Positions 60,398 to 64,000 of a stretch of DNA of 64,000 nt are shown here, one piece after another. A program made the translations under genes and the position numbers. The number at the start of each line of letters is the position of its first letter. Position 1 is the first letter of the stretch. The notes beneath the pieces were generated by a model that worked only from the letters and a program-made list of their open reading frames with translations, was not told the DNA's origin and did no database searches. The DNA comes from Mesorhizobium muleiense (GTDB lineage: Bacteria > Pseudomonadota > Alphaproteobacteria > Rhizobiales > Rhizobiaceae). The stretch spans positions 62,001 to 126,000 of the forward strand of contig NZ_FNEE01000012.1 in the NCBI RefSeq assembly GCF_900099905.1, written 5' to 3'.

Positions 60398-60598
60398 CAA
60401 GCAATCCTTTCCCCAGGGGCGGAACAGCCTATAGAATCGCCACAAATAAAAAATTACATGCAGCCCAACCAAGTTAGCTGCGATCTACACCAAAGCCTAG
60501 TGCAGAAATGACACAGTCGGCATTCGGTTGCAGCCGAAATCCTTGCGGTGACGTGCCGGCAGGTCTCACCATGCAACGGAGATCAGGCCTGCCCACCA

Positions 60599-61195
60599 TC
60601 AAACCACCACCACCGTCGTGCCCAAAGGAGTCCGTTCGTAGAGGTCGATGATGTCGTCATTTGTCAAACGGATGCACCCGTTCGATACCGCTGTGCCTAT
60701 CGTCCACGGCTCGTTTGTACCATGTATCCGGAAGTAGGTGTCGCGCCCGTTGCGATAGAGATAAAGGGCACGCGCACCAAGCGGGTTGTTTGGTCCGCCA
60801 GGGACCCCCCCGGCATACTTCACCAGGCGCGGCTTGCGCCTCATCATGCTGGTGGTGGGTGTCCACGACGGCCAGTCCGCCTTGCGGGCGATGGTCGCTG
60901 TACCCTTGAACGAAAGTCCCTGCTCGCCGACGCCGACGCCGTAGCGCGTCGCCCACCCGTCGGTCTCGACGGCATAGAGAAAACGTTGCGAAGTATCGAC
61001 GACGATCGTTCCAGGCGGCTCGTTTCCGTCGTACCGCACCTGCCTCCGTCGGAAACGAGGATTGATGCCATCCCTTGGTCCGAACGCGGATGAAATCGGC
61101 TCCGTCACCTGTCGCAACGTCGACGTACATCCGGAGAGCATCAGAGCCAGAGTACCCAGCACGAGCCCCCGGCGCGCAATGTGGTGTTCTTCCAT
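60599..61195 (-). CDS. L,D-transpeptidase (YkuD/ErfK family) lipoprotein
   Basis: 198 residues. The lipobox LSGC (Cys23) predicts lipidation and export. The YkuD domain (about 62-198) has TIVVDTSQRFLYAV and the catalytic segment HGTNEPWTIGTAVSNGCIRLTNDDIIDLYER, with His153-region and the nucleophile Cys174. L,D-transpeptidases make 3-3 cross-links in peptidoglycan or attach outer-membrane lipoproteins, abundant in rhizobia. No obvious partner nearby, but small lipoprotein and lipoprotein genes lie just downstream. Confidence 0.92.
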   Translation of the reverse strand: MEEHHIARRGLVLGTLALMLSGCTSTLRQVTEPISSAFGPRDGINPRFRRRQVRYDGNEPPGTIVVDTSQRFLYAVETDGWATRYGVGVGEQGLSFKGTATIARKADWPSWTPTTSMMRRKPRLVKYAGGVPGGPNNPLGARALYLYRNGRDTYFRIHGTNEPWTIGTAVSNGCIRLTNDDIIDLYERTPLGTTVVVV

Positions 61196-61385
61196 TTCTA
61201 CCTGCTAGGAAACTGGTCGATCTACCGCCCCGCTCGTCTCTACCATTCCACGGCCTGCGGGCCAAGTCTCGCTGTGTGGCGGCAAAATGAATTCACAGGA
61301 TTGACAAGCGAATTGGAGCGAAACTTCTTGCGATAACCGTCCGCCTCTGTTCGGTTATGGTCACAATGGGCATAGGACAGAGACG

Positions 61386-62144
61386 ATGAAGCCTGATTTC
61401 CATGGTAAAGTCGCGATTGTGACCGGTGCGGGCTCCGGAATAGGAGCGGCTGTTTCACGGCAACTCGCGCAAGAAGGAGCCGAGGTTGTTGTCGCCGACC
61501 TTGATGCCGAGGCCGCGCGCTGCAGAGCCGCCGAAATAGGCGCGCAAGGAGGCAGTGCCTACGACTTTGCGGTCGATGTCACGGATGCGGCAGCCGTCGA
61601 AAAGCTGATCGAGTTCACTGTCCAGAAATGCGGCGGACTGGATATGGCGGTAAACAATGCCGGCATCGACGGCGTTCGAAAAGCGACGGCAGACTATCCG
61701 CTCGACAACTGGCACAGGCTGATGAACGTCAATCTGAATGGCGTCTTCTACAGCATGAAGTACGAAATCGCGGCCATGCTGGATCGAGGCGGAGGCGCCA
61801 TCGTGAACATGTCCTCGATTCTCGGTTCCGTCGGCTTGCCGACTGCGTCCGCATACACGGCAGCGAAACACGGGGTCGTTGGACTCACCAAAGTTGCGGC
61901 GATTGAATATGCGAGGATGGGCATCCGGATCAATGCCGTCGGCCCCGGCTGGATCGAAACGCCGCTTCTATCGGAGCAAGCGGAGGCATTAGCCAATACC
62001 AGGCGCATGGCAGCCCTTCAACCGATGGGCAGGCGCGGCAAACCGGAAGAGGTAGCGGCTCTTGTGTGCTTCCTGCTGTCCGATCAGGCCAGCTTTATCA
62101 CTGGCAGCTACCATCTGGTCGACGGAGCTTACACCGCCCATTAG
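61386..62144 (+). CDS. SDR family oxidoreductase
   Basis: 252 residues of the classical short-chain dehydrogenase type: cofactor motif VTGAGSGIGAAV, NNAG in MAVNNAGIDG, catalytic MSSILGS Ser and YTAAK Tyr/Lys, and the C-terminal LLSDQASFITGSYHLVDGAYTAH typical of the 3-ketoacyl-ACP reductase-like group. Asp at the end of the second strand (VVADLDAE) favours NAD over NADP. The substrate is unknown. Convergent with der. Confidence 0.9.
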   Translation: MKPDFHGKVAIVTGAGSGIGAAVSRQLAQEGAEVVVADLDAEAARCRAAEIGAQGGSAYDFAVDVTDAAAVEKLIEFTVQKCGGLDMAVNNAGIDGVRKATADYPLDNWHRLMNVNLNGVFYSMKYEIAAMLDRGGGAIVNMSSILGSVGLPTASAYTAAKHGVVGLTKVAAIEYARMGIRINAVGPGWIETPLLSEQAEALANTRRMAALQPMGRRGKPEEVAALVCFLLSDQASFITGSYHLVDGAYTAH

Positions 62145-62183
62145 CGCGTCGTGGCTGACGCTGGCGCCCAAAAGACGCGGCGC

Positions 62184-63614
62184 TCAGCGGCGTTTCTTCG
62201 CCTTGCCGGCGAACGGATTTTCCGAGGTGCGCAAGGCGATGCGGATCGGCACGCCTGGCATGTCGAAGGCTTCGCGCAGGCTGTTGGAGAGATAGCGAAC
62301 ATAGGATTGCGGCATCGCGTCCGGCCGTGAGCAGGACACGACGAAGCCCGGCGGACGCGTCTTGGCCTGGGTGACATATTTGATCTTCAGCCGGCGACCG
62401 GCGACGGCAGGCGGCGGATGATGCGCCAGGATGCCTTCCAGCCAGCGGTTGAGCTTGCCGGTCGAGACGCGGCTGTTCCACACTCTGTGCGTCCTGATGA
62501 CGGCATCCATCAGCTTGTCGAGGCCGCGCCCGGTCTCGGCCGAGACCGGCACCGCCTGCATGCCGCGCGCCTGCGGCAACAGCCGCTCGGTCTTCTCGCG
62601 CAGTTCCGCCAGGAGTTCCTGCGGGTGGTCGATCATATCCCATTTGTTGAAGGCGATCACCGGCGCGCGGCCCTCGCGGATGATCAGGTCGGCGATCTGC
62701 AGATCCTGCTTCTCGAAGGGGATGGTGGCGTCGAGCACGATGATGACGATCTCGGCAAAGCGGATGGCGCGCAGGCCGTCCTGCACCGACATGACTTCCA
62801 GCTTTTCGTGGATCCGGGCCTTGCGGCGCATGCCGGCGGTGTCGAACAGTTTGAGACGGCGGCCATGCCAGTCCCAGTCGACGGAAATCGAATCGCGGGT
62901 GATGCCGGCTTCCGGCCCGGTCAAGAGCCGCTCCTCGCCGATCAGCGCATTGATCAGCGTCGACTTGCCGGCGTTCGGACGGCCGACGACGGCGATGCGC
63001 ATCGGTTTGGTATCGTCATAGCTCGGCTCGGCGTCGGGATCGGTGATGTCCTCGCCGATCAGCACCTCGCTGGCGGCGGCCTCCTCGTCGGCATCTTCTT
63101 CTTCGCCGAAGGCGCGCGCCTCGCCCAGTGCTGATATCACCGCATCGCGCAAATCGGGCAGGCCCTGGCCGTGTTCGGCCGAGACCGGGATCGGCTCGCC
63201 AAGGCCGAGTTCCCAAGCCTCCAGCATGCCGCCCTGGGCGCCGCGCGCTTCGGCCTTGTTGGCGACCACGACAACCGGCTTGCCGGACTTGCGCACGATC
63301 TCGGCGAAGGTCTTGTCGTCAGGCATCAGCCCGGACTTGGCGTCGATGGTGAAAAAGATCAGGTCGGCTTCGCGGATGGCGATCTCGGTCTGGGCGCGCA
63401 TGCGGCCCGGCAGCGTCGAAGCAGCAGCATCCTCGAAGCCGGCGGTGTCGATGACGTCGAAATGCAGATCGTAGAGCTTGGCGGCATGGACGCGACGGTC
63501 GCGGGTGACGCCCGGCGTGTCGTCGACAAGCGCCAGCTTCCTTCCCACCAGACGATTGAAAAGGGTCGATTTGCCGACGTTAGGCCGGCCGATGATGGCG
63601 ACTTTGAACGTCAT
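62184..63614 (-). CDS. der: Ribosome-associated GTPase Der (EngA)
   Basis: 476 residues; essential GTPase in 50S subunit assembly. It carries two GTPase domains in tandem, with G1 motifs GRPNVGKSTLFNRL and GRPNAGKSTLINAL, switch DTAGFEDA and DTAGMRRK, and NKAEAR/NKWDMI specificity motifs, and a C-terminal KH-like domain (KIKYVTQAKTRPPGFVVSCSRPDAMPQSYVRYLSN). An acidic linker (EEEDADEEAAASE) separates the two. It sits downstream of a TPR gene, with a family-A hairpin between. Confidence 0.96.
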   Translation of the reverse strand: MTFKVAIIGRPNVGKSTLFNRLVGRKLALVDDTPGVTRDRRVHAAKLYDLHFDVIDTAGFEDAAASTLPGRMRAQTEIAIREADLIFFTIDAKSGLMPDDKTFAEIVRKSGKPVVVVANKAEARGAQGGMLEAWELGLGEPIPVSAEHGQGLPDLRDAVISALGEARAFGEEEDADEEAAASEVLIGEDITDPDAEPSYDDTKPMRIAVVGRPNAGKSTLINALIGEERLLTGPEAGITRDSISVDWDWHGRRLKLFDTAGMRRKARIHEKLEVMSVQDGLRAIRFAEIVIIVLDATIPFEKQDLQIADLIIREGRAPVIAFNKWDMIDHPQELLAELREKTERLLPQARGMQAVPVSAETGRGLDKLMDAVIRTHRVWNSRVSTGKLNRWLEGILAHHPPPAVAGRRLKIKYVTQAKTRPPGFVVSCSRPDAMPQSYVRYLSNSLREAFDMPGVPIRIALRTSENPFAGKAKKRR

Positions 63615-63632
63615 GCGGCCCTACATCTGCCA

Positions 63633-63677
63633 GCATGTCGTTGTCCCAAAACCGCTACACACTTTTGGGCGACATGC
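63633..63677. repeat. Hairpin repeat, family A (full copy 2)
   Basis: Outer arms GCATGTCG (63633-63640) and CGACATGC (63670-63677); inner arms CCCAAAA (63645-63651) and TTTTGGG (63663-63669), with a loop of CCGCTACACAC. Same structure as 2460-2506, with compensated stem bases. It lies between the TPR gene and der, close to the TPR stop. Confidence 0.8.
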
Positions 63678-63678
63678 A

Positions 63679-64000
63679 TTACGACACATTGCCCGACCCA
63701 CGGATCAACTCGGACATCAACGTCGCCCGCTCGCGCGCGTTGCGCGGGGCGCTGTCATCCGAAGCGATCTGGTCGAACAGTTTCTGGGCGTCCGTCGCCT
63801 TGCCTTCCTTCCAGGCGGCAAGGCCGAGCGCCTCGCGCGCGGTATGGCGCAGCGGATTGGTATCGGCGGTGAGCGTCTCGACGCGGCTCGAGACATCGGC
63901 GAACGAACCGTGGTCGACGAGCAGCAGCGCTGCCCTGAGGCGCGCCATATCGCGAAGGCCTGATGGAATGTCCGTATCGGCGGCGACCTCGTCGAAGTCC
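63679..64000 (-). CDS. C-terminal part of a TPR_21/YfgM-like protein (partial)
   Basis: 107 codons run into the right edge and remain open. The visible end has DFDEVAADTDIP, MARLRAALLLVDHGSF, TADTNPLRHTAREALGLAAWKEGKATDAQKLFDQIASDD and RATLMSELIRGSG. The helical repeats and position just before der match the tetratricopeptide protein, sometimes called YfgM-like, that precedes der in many Proteobacteria. YfgM is an ancillary subunit of SecYEG. The N-terminal membrane anchor lies beyond the window. Confidence 0.75.
   Translation of the reverse strand, partial: DFDEVAADTDIPSGLRDMARLRAALLLVDHGSFADVSSRVETLTADTNPLRHTAREALGLAAWKEGKATDAQKLFDQIASDDSAPRNARERATLMSELIRGSGNVS

Overview
The window is about 64 kb of GC-rich chromosomal DNA from an alphaproteobacterium of the order Hyphomicrobiales, most likely Mesorhizobium or a close relative. 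This rests on gene content (alphaproteobacterial split F0 ATP synthase operon, RibB with a degenerate RibA domain, DUF1344, DUF2277, DUF6101 and PA0069-type radical SAM genes) and on many short palindromic intergenic repeats typical of rhizobial genomes. It is mostly core chromosome with accessory patches. No rRNA, tRNA, CRISPR array, phage or transposase gene was seen.

Layout. 0-5 kb: end of a DUF3307-like gene, then a minus-strand housekeeping block (dxs, pirin, DUF2277, xseB, HDAC-like deacetylase). 5-7 kb: divergent TetR repressor and MFS transporter with three operator-like palindromes between them. 7-9.6 kb: ribB and aroC. 9.8-14.5 kb: a regulatory island with DUF1344, an OmpR-type two-component system, an ECF sigma factor and its membrane anti-sigma factor; an 11-bp-phased heptamer array before the sigma gene shares its core with a site before the kinase gene. 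14.5-20.4 kb: histidine phosphatase, fabI, DUF1194, a membrane protein, DnaJ-like protein, lipoprotein and pdxH. 20.5-28.4 kb: orphan RelB antitoxin, crotonase, acyl-CoA dehydrogenase, GH25 lysozyme, purD, ubiA, DUF6101. 28.6-31.6 kb: a broken FAD-linked oxidase, tsaC and a secreted low-complexity protein. 31.6-35.5 kb: glyS and glyQ, interrupted in frame by three palindromic elements. 35.8-42.1 kb: cNMP-binding patatin lipase, TPR protein, LuxR-type regulator, polyprenyl diphosphate synthase. 42.2-46 kb: plus-strand run of DUF2007, methyltransferase, S49 peptidase, small membrane protein, ispE, moaB. 46-50.4 kb: phytanoyl-CoA dioxygenase-like protein, exported MBL and cyclase hydrolases, a Phd antitoxin with truncated toxin, a glycosyltransferase. 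50.4-56.8 kb: radical SAM protein, rnhB, F0 operon atpI-B-E-F'-F, cell wall hydrolase. 57-61.2 kb: an unusual three-gene operon (ICMT-like methyltransferase, stand-alone E2-fold acyltransferase, SDR with SEC-C tail) and lipoprotein and L,D-transpeptidase genes. 61.4-64 kb: SDR, der, and the end of a TPR gene.

Connections. dxs, ispE, ispB and ubiA belong to isoprenoid and ubiquinone synthesis; several other genes act on cell wall or envelope. The observations most worth following are the in-frame palindromic elements in both glycyl-tRNA synthetase subunits, the phased operator array of the regulatory island, a hairpin repeat with compensatory base changes, the deletion in the oxidase gene, and the uncharacterised methyltransferase-acyltransferase-reductase operon.
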